Shown: piece by piece, positions 9,508-18,009 of the stretch | Position numbering within the stretch: the stretch's first letter is position 1 | Layout: each line of letters starts with the position of its first letter | From: Bacteroidales bacterium KHT7 | Lineage (GTDB): Bacteria > Bacteroidota > Bacteroidia > Bacteroidales > Bacteroidaceae | DNA length: 64,000 nucleotides | Assembly: GCA_900102385.1 (NCBI GenBank) | Contig: FNBQ01000004.1 | Coordinates: forward strand, 101,086 to 165,085 | Direction: 5' to 3' | Position numbers and translations under genes: made by a program | Notes under the pieces: model-generated | What the model was told of the DNA's origin: nothing | What the model saw: only the letters and a program-made list of their open reading frames with translations | Databases searched by the model: none

Positions 9508-11226
9508 TCATCTTCCGCCGCCACCGCCACCGCCGCTACAGCCGCCACCGCCGCCTATCGACGACCAGCTGCTGTGTCCCGACGACGATGTCTTCTTGTC
9601 ATGCGCATCTATCGAACTCGTAACACCTGTGTGTATAACATCCGTCCACACATCGGTAAATCCGGCATCGGCAAGTTCGAGATTCTTGGCAAGGTTAGAC
9701 ATATCCAGATACTCAGGATTTAGTTTCTTCATCTCTGCCCTAACCTTGTCGGCAATGCCGAAGAACTGGGCATAAATCATATAGTTGTCCCAAAGTTTCA
9801 CTTCCATTATTCCACGCTCGTTAAGCAGAGAGAAATCTTCGAGGAAAGCCTTCAGTCCAAACACATCGGCTCCGTTCTTGTTGATGTAATCGTCTTCGAC
9901 ATCTACTTGCAGAGCATCAACCACTTCCTTTATCATTCCGTAGTGGCTCTTTCCCCACGCTTCGAACTCGTTTGGCTGAAGAACGAGGTCGCTACCCGAT
10001 GCCTGCGTGAGCACCTTCAGTACCTGCTCGCAGATTCTGTCATCGCCCTCAAGTTCCTTGCTGACGCGCTTTACCGGACGCTCAATCTTCATCATGTCGG
10101 TAAGCTTGCCCTTCCAGTTTTCTTTCACGATGGAAATATCGCCGCGCGAGATAAGGCGGAGGATGATTGCGCCGAGAAGATTCTCCTCGTTCATGTTGAA
10201 GAAATACGAAAGTTTGTTTATCAGACTTCGGTTCTCGACGAGCGACCATTCAGGGTTGACATCACGGTAATATCTGCCTTTGGCTATGCCTATTCGCTTA
10301 CGGCGATAGTACAGTCTGAGCGGAGCAAGCGAGACAATCCACCACAACGCCACAAGTATTCCCCACAGAACGTACAGCAAGAAGTTGGCTAACATACCTG
10401 CAAGGAATCTTGCCACCAAGCAAAATGCTACAAACACAACGGCTATAACATAATCCCAAAAATCCCAGTCCTCATCGTCGCTGGAATAATCGCTGCCGTC
10501 GAGTGCTTCCTGCTTGCGCTGTTCCCATGTCTTGTCAGCCTTCACAGCCGGCTCAAAGATGCCTTTGTCAAACTCAAGCATCACGATTATTCGCTTGCCG
10601 TTGCCTATGGTCTCGCTCGGCGTTACCACAATGCAGCTGTCGCCAAACTCAATGCGTCCCTTATGTCCGAAAGCCCATCGGCGAGTGTTTGCCTCGGAGA
10701 TGTTGATTGAATCATCGGGCCAGATGGTAACGCAGGCATTCTCGATGTCGCAGTTCATGTCAACGAAGCAATGGTTGAATCCGTCGTTGGTATCGTAACT
10801 CTTCACAAGATTTGTGAGAACGTAGCTCACGACATACTGATGTCTGCCATAGTCGCCAAATCCCCAGCAGATTTCATCGCCGTTGTTTATTCCGCACTTT
10901 CCTGCCTTTTCGTCGCGGCTGGCATCAACGTCCCACGAGCCAAGCGTTTCGAACTTCTGAAGGCCATTTTTACCGGGGATATAGCCCTCAACCTGAAGAT
11001 CCTCAATCCTCATGCCCGACTGAGCCTTGTGCTTTACGTACCATTCGCTCTTGGCATCGCTATCGTCGAGGTCTATATCCCATCGTTCTTCGACATAAGC
11101 ATCTCCGTTGCGATAGAGAACAACGCTTATTTCGAGATTCTTCACATCGCTTGCCAGAACATTCAGGGGCGAAAGTACGGCAAGCAGAAGAGTCAGGGCT
11201 ACAGCCTTACTTATTGAATGCCTCAT
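9508..11226 (-). CDS. DUF2207 membrane protein with a poly-glycine tail
   Basis: A 572-residue protein with an N-terminal signal segment, an extracytoplasmic beta-rich domain (about 25-230, ISVVLYRNGDAYVEERWDI) typical of DUF2207, two central hydrophobic helices (about 262-300) and a C-terminal cytoplasmic part. It ends in a Gly/Cys/Ser-rich tail (GGGGGCSGGGGGGGR). Such tails are common in this family. The gene overlaps the end of lemA by 20 bases, and LemA-DUF2207 pairing is recurrent across bacteria. Function is unknown; envelope homeostasis is the usual guess. The tail is encoded by a GC-rich CCGCC-type low-complexity tract near 9510-9560 that could vary in length. Confidence 0.85.
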   Translation of the reverse strand: MRHSISKAVALTLLLAVLSPLNVLASDVKNLEISVVLYRNGDAYVEERWDIDLDDSDAKSEWYVKHKAQSGMRIEDLQVEGYIPGKNGLQKFETLGSWDVDASRDEKAGKCGINNGDEICWGFGDYGRHQYVVSYVLTNLVKSYDTNDGFNHCFVDMNCDIENACVTIWPDDSINISEANTRRWAFGHKGRIEFGDSCIVVTPSETIGNGKRIIVMLEFDKGIFEPAVKADKTWEQRKQEALDGSDYSSDDEDWDFWDYVIAVVFVAFCLVARFLAGMLANFLLYVLWGILVALWWIVSLAPLRLYYRRKRIGIAKGRYYRDVNPEWSLVENRSLINKLSYFFNMNEENLLGAIILRLISRGDISIVKENWKGKLTDMMKIERPVKRVSKELEGDDRICEQVLKVLTQASGSDLVLQPNEFEAWGKSHYGMIKEVVDALQVDVEDDYINKNGADVFGLKAFLEDFSLLNERGIMEVKLWDNYMIYAQFFGIADKVRAEMKKLNPEYLDMSNLAKNLELADAGFTDVWTDVIHTGVTSSIDAHDKKTSSSGHSSWSSIGGGGGCSGGGGGGGR

Positions 11227-11770
11227 CTAAGTCGGGATAAGCTTTTTTCCTTGCATCGTCAACTGTAAGATAATCTTTCTCGGTAAAGTGCAGCATAGAT
11301 GCCACGATAGAAGAAGGCCACTGGCGAACCAAGCGGTTCATCTTCGTTGCAGTATCGTTGTATATCATACGCGACATGCGGACGTGCTCCTCGTACTTGT
11401 CTACGCCGCCCATAGCCTCTTTGTATAGGTCGGCTGCCTTCAGGTCGGGATAGGCCTCGCCAATGGCAAGGAGTCTGCCAACAACCTGCTGCATGGCACT
11501 CTGCTGCTCGTCGATAAGAGAGGCTGAATCGACCTTCTCGCCTCTGCGCTGCTGGATAACATTTATAAGAGTCTCAGACTCGTGCTTTGAGTACTGTGCA
11601 GCCATCTTTGCCAAGGCAAGCAGGGCATCCCATCGCGAGTTAAGCTGAACCTCAATCTGGCTGAGTGCGTTCTTGCACATCTCGTCGTTACTAACCAATG
11701 CTCTCTGAGTGCTTACGAAATAGAAAAGCACTAACAGGGCAACAATTCCAATCACAATTAGTGGTGTCAT
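11207..11770 (-). CDS. lemA: LemA family protein
   Basis: A 187-residue protein with one N-terminal membrane helix (IVIGIVALLVLFYFVST) and then an all-helical domain. It carries the LemA pattern of a repeated NQIEVQL-like first helix (ALSQIEVQLNSRWDALLAL), the YPDLKA segment and a closing YPDLDEAFNK. LemA proteins are membrane-anchored four-helix bundles of unknown biochemical role. The gene starts the lemA-DUF2207 unit. A minus-strand TATTTTCGC (11852-11860) about 80 bases upstream could be its -7 box. Confidence 0.92.
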   Translation of the reverse strand: MTPLIVIGIVALLVLFYFVSTQRALVSNDEMCKNALSQIEVQLNSRWDALLALAKMAAQYSKHESETLINVIQQRRGEKVDSASLIDEQQSAMQQVVGRLLAIGEAYPDLKAADLYKEAMGGVDKYEEHVRMSRMIYNDTATKMNRLVRQWPSSIVASMLHFTEKDYLTVDDARKKAYPDLDEAFNK

Positions 11771-11942
11771 ATTTTTTTGAATTATTTAGAATTATTTCTT
11801 CTGATATTTTTGCGTAAATCAAAGATTTCGGACGAAACAAAGTCCGCTTGCGAAAATACAACAAATCTTTCTAAACCGCTGCAACAACATCCAAAAAATG
11901 CACAATTCCGACAATAAAATTGCCACCGCCACCACTTTTTAT

Positions 11943-11951
11943 TATTTTTGC
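11943..11951 (+). promoter_or_regulatory. -7 promoter box for the PrsW-like gene
   Basis: TATTTTTGC matches TAnnTTTGC and sits 34 bases upstream of the PrsW-like start. Confidence 0.6.
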
Positions 11952-11985
11952 AGCCGAAAAATACAACATTTTTACATAAGCAAAC

Positions 11986-12693
11986 ATGATTAGTATTCTG
12001 ATTACCGGAATTTTGCCAGCCCTCGTGCTGTGGCTATACATCAACTGGCGAGACCCTCAGCGCGAGCCTCTCGGCAAGCTTCTGAAAGCCCTGTTCTGGG
12101 GAATGGCAATCTGCATTCCAGTGGCATTGGTCGAGGAGATTGTAGGTGCAATTCTTTTTGACGACGGTGAGTCGCACTCGGTTATTGGCGGAGTGGTTAA
12201 CGCCTTCTTCGTGGCTGCCATTCCCGAAGAGACATTCAAGCTTATAGCCCTGTGGATTGTGGTGCGCCACAACAAGGCGTTCGACGAGTATTTCGATGGC
12301 ATTACATACGCCGTGAGCGTGGGACTCGGCTTTGCCGCCTTCGAGAACATCTTGTATCTCTTCGATTCCGAAGACTGGCAGATTGTGGGCATCATGCGCG
12401 CCCTTCTCGCCGTTCCGGGACACTATGCCTTTGCCGTGCTGATGGGCTATTACTACTCGCTCCGCCACTTCGGAATAAACAGATTCCGCAACGGCATAAT
12501 GACGATTGCTGCGCCTGTGTTTGCGCACGGCGTCTACGACGGAATCCTGATGGCTTCCGAAGGTGTTTCGGAGGATGTTGCCGCCGGAGTGGGACTCGTG
12601 GCATTCGTAGCCGTGGTCATCTTCAGTTTCAAACTGCAAAAGAATGCCTTGAGAAAGATTAAAGGTCTGATAGAAAAGGATAGAGAACGATAA
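11986..12693 (+). CDS. PrsW family intramembrane metalloprotease
   Basis: A 235-residue protein with about seven hydrophobic helices. The three PrsW/CAAX-protease-like motifs are visible: PEETFK (about residues 82-87), FENILY (about 116-121) and HGVYDG (about 180-185). These provide the Glu and His residues expected for a membrane-embedded metal-dependent protease. In Bacillus, PrsW cleaves anti-sigma factor RsiW; the substrate here is unknown, and no sigma/anti-sigma pair lies nearby. It is monocistronic and converges on the R-M genes, with no clear terminator between. Confidence 0.88.
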   Translation: MISILITGILPALVLWLYINWRDPQREPLGKLLKALFWGMAICIPVALVEEIVGAILFDDGESHSVIGGVVNAFFVAAIPEETFKLIALWIVVRHNKAFDEYFDGITYAVSVGLGFAAFENILYLFDSEDWQIVGIMRALLAVPGHYAFAVLMGYYYSLRHFGINRFRNGIMTIAAPVFAHGVYDGILMASEGVSEDVAAGVGLVAFVAVVIFSFKLQKNALRKIKGLIEKDRER

Positions 12694-13890
12694 CTACGCA
12701 ACATTATTATAGAGTATTCGCAACTGTTTTCTAATATCAGCAAAAGATAGGTTTTGGCTAAGATCTGCATGCAAGCCTACATTGATGACATAGATGAACG
12801 ATTCTTTTCGATAATACTTATCACCTGTAGCCTCTAACGATTGCTGTATCTTTTGAGATTTTGCCAACAAGCAAACTAATTGATAGTCTTTGTTGATTAC
12901 TTGTGTATGATTGTTGGGATGGGCTTTCGTATAGTGCTGTGTAGCGGTCAACTTTATAAGGTTTTCCAAATAGTGAGCTATCTCTGGGAATTGAGACTTT
13001 GGAAATATATGATGTATCTGAGTTGCCTCACCATTTGCGTATTGGTCTCTAACTTCGCTATCATACTGAATCTTATGTAACAGTTTTATGGCCTTATTCA
13101 CCTGATAAGCATCATACGCCTCTTGCTGTTTCATTTCTTCTGCCGTTGCTGCCTCTTGACGAGTTTGAGACTTAGCCTTATCTACATCACGCCAATTCTT
13201 GCGATTGTACATCAAATCAGAGAAAGCGATAATGTCCTTGGACAATCTGCCCTTCTCTGTTCCCTTAATGTCATTCTCCGCCGAATAAACATTTATAACC
13301 TTCGTAAAGATACGAGCCACTTCCACAGCACCATTGATTGCTGTATTACCGATTATAAACCGACTATACCTTTCTTTGAGTTCCGTATAGTCCTGTTGGG
13401 AAACAGTTCCTTTTATACAAGAATCCTTGAACTTTTCGAAAAATTTTAGAATACCGCTGTCTGACAACACTTTTGTGATATACACATACAGGAAATTGTA
13501 AGCATTACGCTCTTTAGTAGCAATATAGTCAAGAATATTTCCATCTGCAATTCTGTAGAAATTCACATTGCCCCTTTTCTCAATACCAAGAACGTGTGCG
13601 TATGCCAACATTCTCAAAGGCTGTTGAATGAACTTATCATATTCATGTCGAGCAGTCTTATTTTTTGGACTTGGCTTACCGAATATAGCCGAGGCATTCT
13701 TTATAAAGTATGGCATATCCCATACGTCTTGTACCGTAAACTCATTTTCTTGGGGATTCAAATTGATGATACAATCAGCAATAAAGCAGACAACATCGGG
13801 GGTACACTTCTGATCCATAAATCGCGCATCATGGCTTTTACGGACATCCAAGTCATACTTAGTCAAGAATTTAGTTATTTCACTTATCAT
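12694..13890 (-). CDS. HNH restriction endonuclease of the adjacent R-M system
   Basis: A 398-residue protein. The HNH nuclease motif lies near the C-terminus: IHHIFPKS (His about 293-294), ENLIKL (Asn about 310), QHYTKAH (His about 319/324). The N-terminal 280 residues are helical and charged, resemble no family I recognise and probably read the DNA target. The start codon is one base from the methyltransferase stop (TAA-T-ATG), so the pair is translationally coupled. MnlI is a known type IIS endonuclease with an HNH site paired with m5C- and m6A-methyltransferases, so a similar asymmetric-site enzyme is plausible. Assignment as the endonuclease rests on context plus the HNH motif. Codon usage is AT-richer than in the chromosomal neighbours, suggesting acquisition. 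Confidence 0.78.
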   Translation of the reverse strand: MISEITKFLTKYDLDVRKSHDARFMDQKCTPDVVCFIADCIINLNPQENEFTVQDVWDMPYFIKNASAIFGKPSPKNKTARHEYDKFIQQPLRMLAYAHVLGIEKRGNVNFYRIADGNILDYIATKERNAYNFLYVYITKVLSDSGILKFFEKFKDSCIKGTVSQQDYTELKERYSRFIIGNTAINGAVEVARIFTKVINVYSAENDIKGTEKGRLSKDIIAFSDLMYNRKNWRDVDKAKSQTRQEAATAEEMKQQEAYDAYQVNKAIKLLHKIQYDSEVRDQYANGEATQIHHIFPKSQFPEIAHYLENLIKLTATQHYTKAHPNNHTQVINKDYQLVCLLAKSQKIQQSLEATGDKYYRKESFIYVINVGLHADLSQNLSFADIRKQLRILYNNVA

Positions 13891-13891
13891 A

Positions 13892-16888
13892 TTATTTCAA
13901 TTTACCAAAGAAAAATACAGAGTTGTTATCGATATTGAGAGAACGAGTTCCGCGATTGCGGGCAATACTGTAGAACTTACCGAATTCTTCAGTTGCATAG
14001 TAGGCCAAGTCCTCCTTTGTGATGGTTTTATCACCAATTGTCGAGAGAATAGCAACCGACCCGTCTGCAATACAATTCCGAGGCATAAAGCAAGCACGCG
14101 GATAGTAGGTCAAATTAGGCACTAACACACAATCTGTGTGATTCAGAAATTTTCCGACTTCCAAATCGCAGACATTGTCTATAAACATGTCGTAGCCTTC
14201 AATGTTGACAATCTCATTGTTTCCAATGTTCCGAGATTTTAGCACACGAATGGTTCCTTGTTGCTGAGTGTTAGACTTTGTGAGGACACGGTCTCTGAAA
14301 GCCTTAAAAATGCCAAATTCCATCTTACTTGCAGCTTCATCAAAATCCTTATTTCGATAGATTAGCCAATAAGGAAACTTCGAATCCGTAATATAAGTTT
14401 GTGGTTTTACTTCAACAGATTTAGTTATGTAAGACTCTATTTTCGTCAACCCTTTCTTCACCTTTTTGTTGATTGTAAATGCTATGGTTTCTATCTTGAC
14501 TCCCTTAAAACCCTTTTCTCCGAAATCAACAATATTTGTTATCGGGAATTCATTCATCAATTGGCGAGTCTTGCCGAATTCAGGAGCATTTATCAGACTC
14601 TTGGGAACGATAAGTGAAACAACATCTCCAAGTTCAATGGATTTTTCAATAAAGAAAGAAAAAATGTTGTTGGTGTCTGTATTGGTTACAGATTGCTTGT
14701 ATGCTTTCAGTAATGCCTTGTCCTTTACCTTCATGTAAGGCGGATTGCCAACCACTATATCGTATCGCTTTGGAAAAGACTCAAGCAACGTATCTTTATT
14801 GATAAAGTTCAGCCTTACGTTCTCAGGAAGAGGAATTGACTGGAGAATTTGCTTCAACAATGCAATGCTGTCGGGATTGATGTCAATAACATCTATATGC
14901 AGTTCTGCCACATTTGCATACTTCATAAAGAGCGAAGGCAAAAAATTGCCTACTCCTGTAGCAGGCTCCAAAATATGAAGTATCTTAGAGTCTGGATAAT
15001 CGGGCAGGTTCTTAACAACCGAGTAGCAAATATCCTGTCTGGTATAGTATGCCGCAGTTTCCTCCCTTGCCCCGTTGGCGTATTCAGCAATTTTTGCCAA
15101 ACGTACAAAGCCAAGTTTTTTGTGTTTCCTGACGTATTTCAGCAAATTGTCAGTATCTGTAAGTTCACTCTTTTCAATTATGCCTTGCACTTCTTGATCT
15201 GTTAATTCAGCCTCAACAACTTTGCCTTTAATCTTTTGGGCGATCTGTTGAAATATGATGGTAGGAACGGCTTCACCCAAACTCTGTCTGATATTCGGAT
15301 CTTCTTTCTTCAGATATTTCTGCTTTTCCACCAATGGCAAGACATTCAACTGGGCATAAGGTATCGCACTCCATTCAAATGATTGAGGTACAGACATCAT
15401 CAACATTACTTCCCTAATAGAGAATACACGATTATCTGTTGGATGAACCGTATTTTGACTTGCCATGATGTCATTACGGGTATGAACACAAGGTGGCACT
15501 TTATCCCAATACTGACGAGTATACTTATCACCGTTTTTTCGTTGGTTGAAGATAATTTCTCCATCTTTTTCATGATGAGGAATGCGGCTCTCGTCCTCAT
15601 TGTCAAAAGCAGACTGTCCCTCAGTAATGTTTTCAATCCAACTAACCATATGGGGCGCATACGGGCGAAATGTATGGTAGATATCTTTATCCCATATTTC
15701 ACCCATATAGTGCAGATGAGGCAAATGTCCAATCGTTTGACGCAGCGTCTGCTCTTCTTGTCGGTCTGGAAATAGTTCGAGAGGTGTAATCTCTTTCAGG
15801 TCTTTTCTCACTCCAATGACCAAAGTTCTTGTTCTACTGCTTGGATTGCCATAATCCTTGAAGTTGAGGACTTTGGCAGCAATGTTATAATCGCCAGCAA
15901 GGTCTAAGTCGATAGCTTCCCTAATAAGTTTGTCCTGACCATCAATATCTGTGCAGATAGATTTCAAAAATGCAGGAACATTCTCAAAGACAAAGAATCG
16001 TGGCTTTATTTGCAGAATAAGTTTGATAGACTCAACCACCAAAGAATTGCGTTTGAGTTCATTGCCTTTTTTGTGGTTTGCAACAGACATACCTTGGCAA
16101 GGAGGCGTTGCAATAACAACATCTAAGTCTGTCATCCCTCTCATGTTCCGCCACATTTGTATCTCATGAAACACCTTGTCTTGTGTCTCCTGTAGTGTCA
16201 TATCGCCACAAATATAACCACTTTCATATATGCATTTATGGTTATATTTCTGGACATTCAGACGGCGTTCGATAAGTTCAACTGTAGCAACACAATTAAA
16301 ATTCTCTTGCTTGAATCCATAGCATCCTACACCAGCACAACTGAACAGGCTAATATAGGTAAGCCTATTTGGTTCTTGAGTTTTTATTAATACCTTGCTA
16401 TCAACAAGTTGCTCTAACGTAGCATCGGTATATGTATCCCAAATCTGAAGTCGCTGTTTCTTATAATCAGCAAACAAGTGCTTAACAAACTGCAATTCAA
16501 AAACAAGACGCAAATCATTTGGGTCATTATCTATTTCACCTTCTCTACGAGAGCCAACCCGAGCAATTTTTATCAAATACAGGTCTCTTATCCCATAGTA
16601 ATCCAAATCACATTGTTTTCCTATATAGGGAATGAAATAATATAGTTTGTTGAGGGCAACAGTAGACGGAAAGCGCTTGCCCGTATAGTAAATCCTTGCC
16701 GTCCCGTCCAAAAAGTGCTCCACATTGTCTTTCTTGACATTGCAGATAAGGACATTCTTAGACAAATCCAAAAATTTCAAGTCTATATTTTGACCTTGAT
16801 TTTTTACAATTTCCTTTGGATATTCAACTTGTATCTGGAATAAATCCAGTTGCTGAGGACGACTTTTTATTGTTTGTTGTCTTGGCAT
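13892..16888 (-). CDS. Fused DNA methyltransferase: C5-cytosine plus N6-adenine/N4-cytosine domains
   Basis: A 998-residue protein. Residues 1-175 are an unassigned N-terminal region. Residues about 178-555 form a C5-cytosine methyltransferase: motif I LFSCAGVGCYGF (181-192), motif IV TPPCQGMS with catalytic Cys about 264, motif VI FENV (about 301-304), motif VIII SRTRTLVIGV and motif X near QSLGEAVPTIIFQQIA. Residues about 590-998 form an amino-methyltransferase of the Eco57I/gamma type: motif I EPATGVGNF (641-649) and motif IV VVGNPPYMK (NPPY 715-718). NPPY usually marks m6A, but m4C cannot be excluded. Two chemistries in one chain suit an asymmetric target where each strand is methylated on a different base. 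It is transcribed leftward through an unusual 390-base leader, and the HNH nuclease follows immediately. Confidence 0.9.
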   Translation of the reverse strand: MPRQQTIKSRPQQLDLFQIQVEYPKEIVKNQGQNIDLKFLDLSKNVLICNVKKDNVEHFLDGTARIYYTGKRFPSTVALNKLYYFIPYIGKQCDLDYYGIRDLYLIKIARVGSRREGEIDNDPNDLRLVFELQFVKHLFADYKKQRLQIWDTYTDATLEQLVDSKVLIKTQEPNRLTYISLFSCAGVGCYGFKQENFNCVATVELIERRLNVQKYNHKCIYESGYICGDMTLQETQDKVFHEIQMWRNMRGMTDLDVVIATPPCQGMSVANHKKGNELKRNSLVVESIKLILQIKPRFFVFENVPAFLKSICTDIDGQDKLIREAIDLDLAGDYNIAAKVLNFKDYGNPSSRTRTLVIGVRKDLKEITPLELFPDRQEEQTLRQTIGHLPHLHYMGEIWDKDIYHTFRPYAPHMVSWIENITEGQSAFDNEDESRIPHHEKDGEIIFNQRKNGDKYTRQYWDKVPPCVHTRNDIMASQNTVHPTDNRVFSIREVMLMMSVPQSFEWSAIPYAQLNVLPLVEKQKYLKKEDPNIRQSLGEAVPTIIFQQIAQKIKGKVVEAELTDQEVQGIIEKSELTDTDNLLKYVRKHKKLGFVRLAKIAEYANGAREETAAYYTRQDICYSVVKNLPDYPDSKILHILEPATGVGNFLPSLFMKYANVAELHIDVIDINPDSIALLKQILQSIPLPENVRLNFINKDTLLESFPKRYDIVVGNPPYMKVKDKALLKAYKQSVTNTDTNNIFSFFIEKSIELGDVVSLIVPKSLINAPEFGKTRQLMNEFPITNIVDFGEKGFKGVKIETIAFTINKKVKKGLTKIESYITKSVEVKPQTYITDSKFPYWLIYRNKDFDEAASKMEFGIFKAFRDRVLTKSNTQQQGTIRVLKSRNIGNNEIVNIEGYDMFIDNVCDLEVGKFLNHTDCVLVPNLTYYPRACFMPRNCIADGSVAILSTIGDKTITKEDLAYYATEEFGKFYSIARNRGTRSLNIDNNSVFFFGKLK

Positions 16889-17281
16889 AATGCAACTCTG
16901 CCTTATGCACCCTCAGTCAGGCCTGTTAATGTCAAATATCATCCACATACAAAAAGCGTGGGTGCTTGCATCTGCCTGTTGTCGTTCACGGCCTTCCACA
17001 GCCTCAGAGAAAAACAGACAGAGAAACACCCACGCTAGAGCATATAGTACACCCGTAAAGTGTGCTTTTGAGGACACTAAGCACCCTCGCAGCACACTAC
17101 GGAGTAATATAACACACCCCGTGGAGTCACCCCTGCTTTTGTTTTTGTTCTCTGTTCTATTGTGGAAGTTTTGAACGACCAAAAACAAAGCGTCAGCAAC
17201 GCCTTCTAATATGTAGTGCTCTACCCATTAGCTCCGTCCTTCTCTAAAGGACTTCACGGCCACGTCGGGCAGAATGCAACT
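16889..17281 (-). ncRNA. Structured leader or small RNA upstream of the R-M operon
   Basis: About 390 non-coding bases lie between a minus-strand promoter box (17282-17290) and the methyltransferase ATG. Three inverted repeats stand out. First, a 10-bp perfect pair AGCGTGGGTG (16955-16964) and CACCCACGCT (17027-17036). Second, an 8-bp pair AGTGTGCT (17059-17066) and AGCACACT (17091-17098). Third, GCATAA (16885-16890) and TTATGC (16903-16908), whose arm contains the start codon. In the minus-strand RNA the long stem is followed directly by five U residues (16955-16951), like an intrinsic terminator or attenuator. A short hairpin, GTCCTT/AAGGAC, sits at 17236-17252. It could be a regulatory leader or a separate RNA of about 320 nt. 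I do not recognise the family. Confidence 0.45.
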
Positions 17282-17290
17282 GCAAAAGTA
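17282..17290 (-). promoter_or_regulatory. -7 promoter box for the R-M operon or leader RNA
   Basis: On the minus strand this reads TACTTTTGC, matching TAnnTTTGC, with transcription expected to begin near 17275. No convincing -33 box was found. Confidence 0.55.
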
Positions 17291-17539
17291 ATAAAATTCT
17301 TCGATTTTCTTCCCATTCTCTCAAAAAATCACATTCGTCCCCAATTCTCTTACGAAAAAAAATTGTAGAAACAAGAGGGAAAGTTTACAAAATTTAGGGT
17401 TGATGCGTCAATTACAACTCTGTTGCTTATTTTGCAAAGTGATGCCCTAGGGACATTACAAATGACCTTGACACAGTTCTGCTTACAATCCCTTTTGAAA
17501 AACAAGAGCAGAAAAAACGAAAGAGTTTTGCTTCTTCAC

Positions 17540-17640
17540 GTCCCGAACGAATCCCGAAGACATCCCGAACATTCCGGCTTGCTTGACCGTATATTCCCAG
17601 TTACTTGACCTACCTTGAACGTTCCTTCCCACCATTTTGT
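17540..17640. repeat. Degenerate 11-bp periodic repeat tract 1
   Basis: The sequence can be cut into consecutive 11-base units with recurring TCCCGAA and then TTGACC/TTCCC cores (for example CGTCCCGAACG, AATCCCGAAGA, CATCCCGAACA, followed by more diverged units). There is no spacer between units, so it is not CRISPR. It is non-coding. The rest of 17.29-17.54 kb shows nothing I can identify. Confidence 0.6.
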
Positions 17641-17751
17641 ATGTACCAAAAGACAAAAAAAACACTTTTTCTATAATTTTAAGCTCCCAACAGAATTGTT
17701 AATTCAATTCAAAATTTTCAACTTTCAACTTACTCATCATTATACGCTTTG

Positions 17752-17853
17752 TCGCCCCCTCTTACTATCCCCTTGCTATCCCCTTACTACCCTCTTGCTA
17801 TCCCCTTACTTGCCTCTACCTTGAATCTATGTTGAATCTATGTTGCCACAATT
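17752..17853. repeat. Degenerate 11-bp periodic repeat tract 2
   Basis: Consecutive 11-mers such as CTTACTATCCC, CTTGCTATCCC, CTTACTACCCT, CTTGCTATCCC and CTTACTTGCCT, then CTATGTTGAAT-like units. It keeps the same 11-base phase as tracts 1 and 3. Short TTTTCAACTTTCAACTT stretches flank it. No gene is present. Confidence 0.7.
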
Positions 17854-17971
17854 TTTCAACTCTCAAAAAAACATTATCAATTGTCTATTATGAATTTTGA
17901 ATTATGAATTCCTAATTACAATCCACTCTTTCAATTTCCAAGAATGTCAGACTCTTCTCATAAAAATTCAC

Positions 17972-17980
17972 TATATTTGC
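17972..17980 (+). promoter_or_regulatory. -7 promoter box for the MATE transporter
   Basis: TATATTTGC matches TAnnTTTGC, 29 bases upstream of the ATG at 18010. Confidence 0.65.
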
Positions 17981-18009
17981 ACACTTTTTCAGAATAAGAC
18001 AAAGACACA

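Noticed and set aside
16890..17188. Overlapping 60-95-residue ORFs on both strands in the R-M leader
   Set aside because: No start context or domain. The region is full of inverted repeats and fits structured RNA better; I cannot fully exclude a short leader peptide.
17170..17260. tRNA-like segment (minus strand GGTAGAGCAC with a GGTCGTTC-like T-arm)
   Set aside because: The D-arm resembles a tRNA but no proper anticodon stem or acceptor pairing forms, so it is at best a degenerate tRNA fragment.
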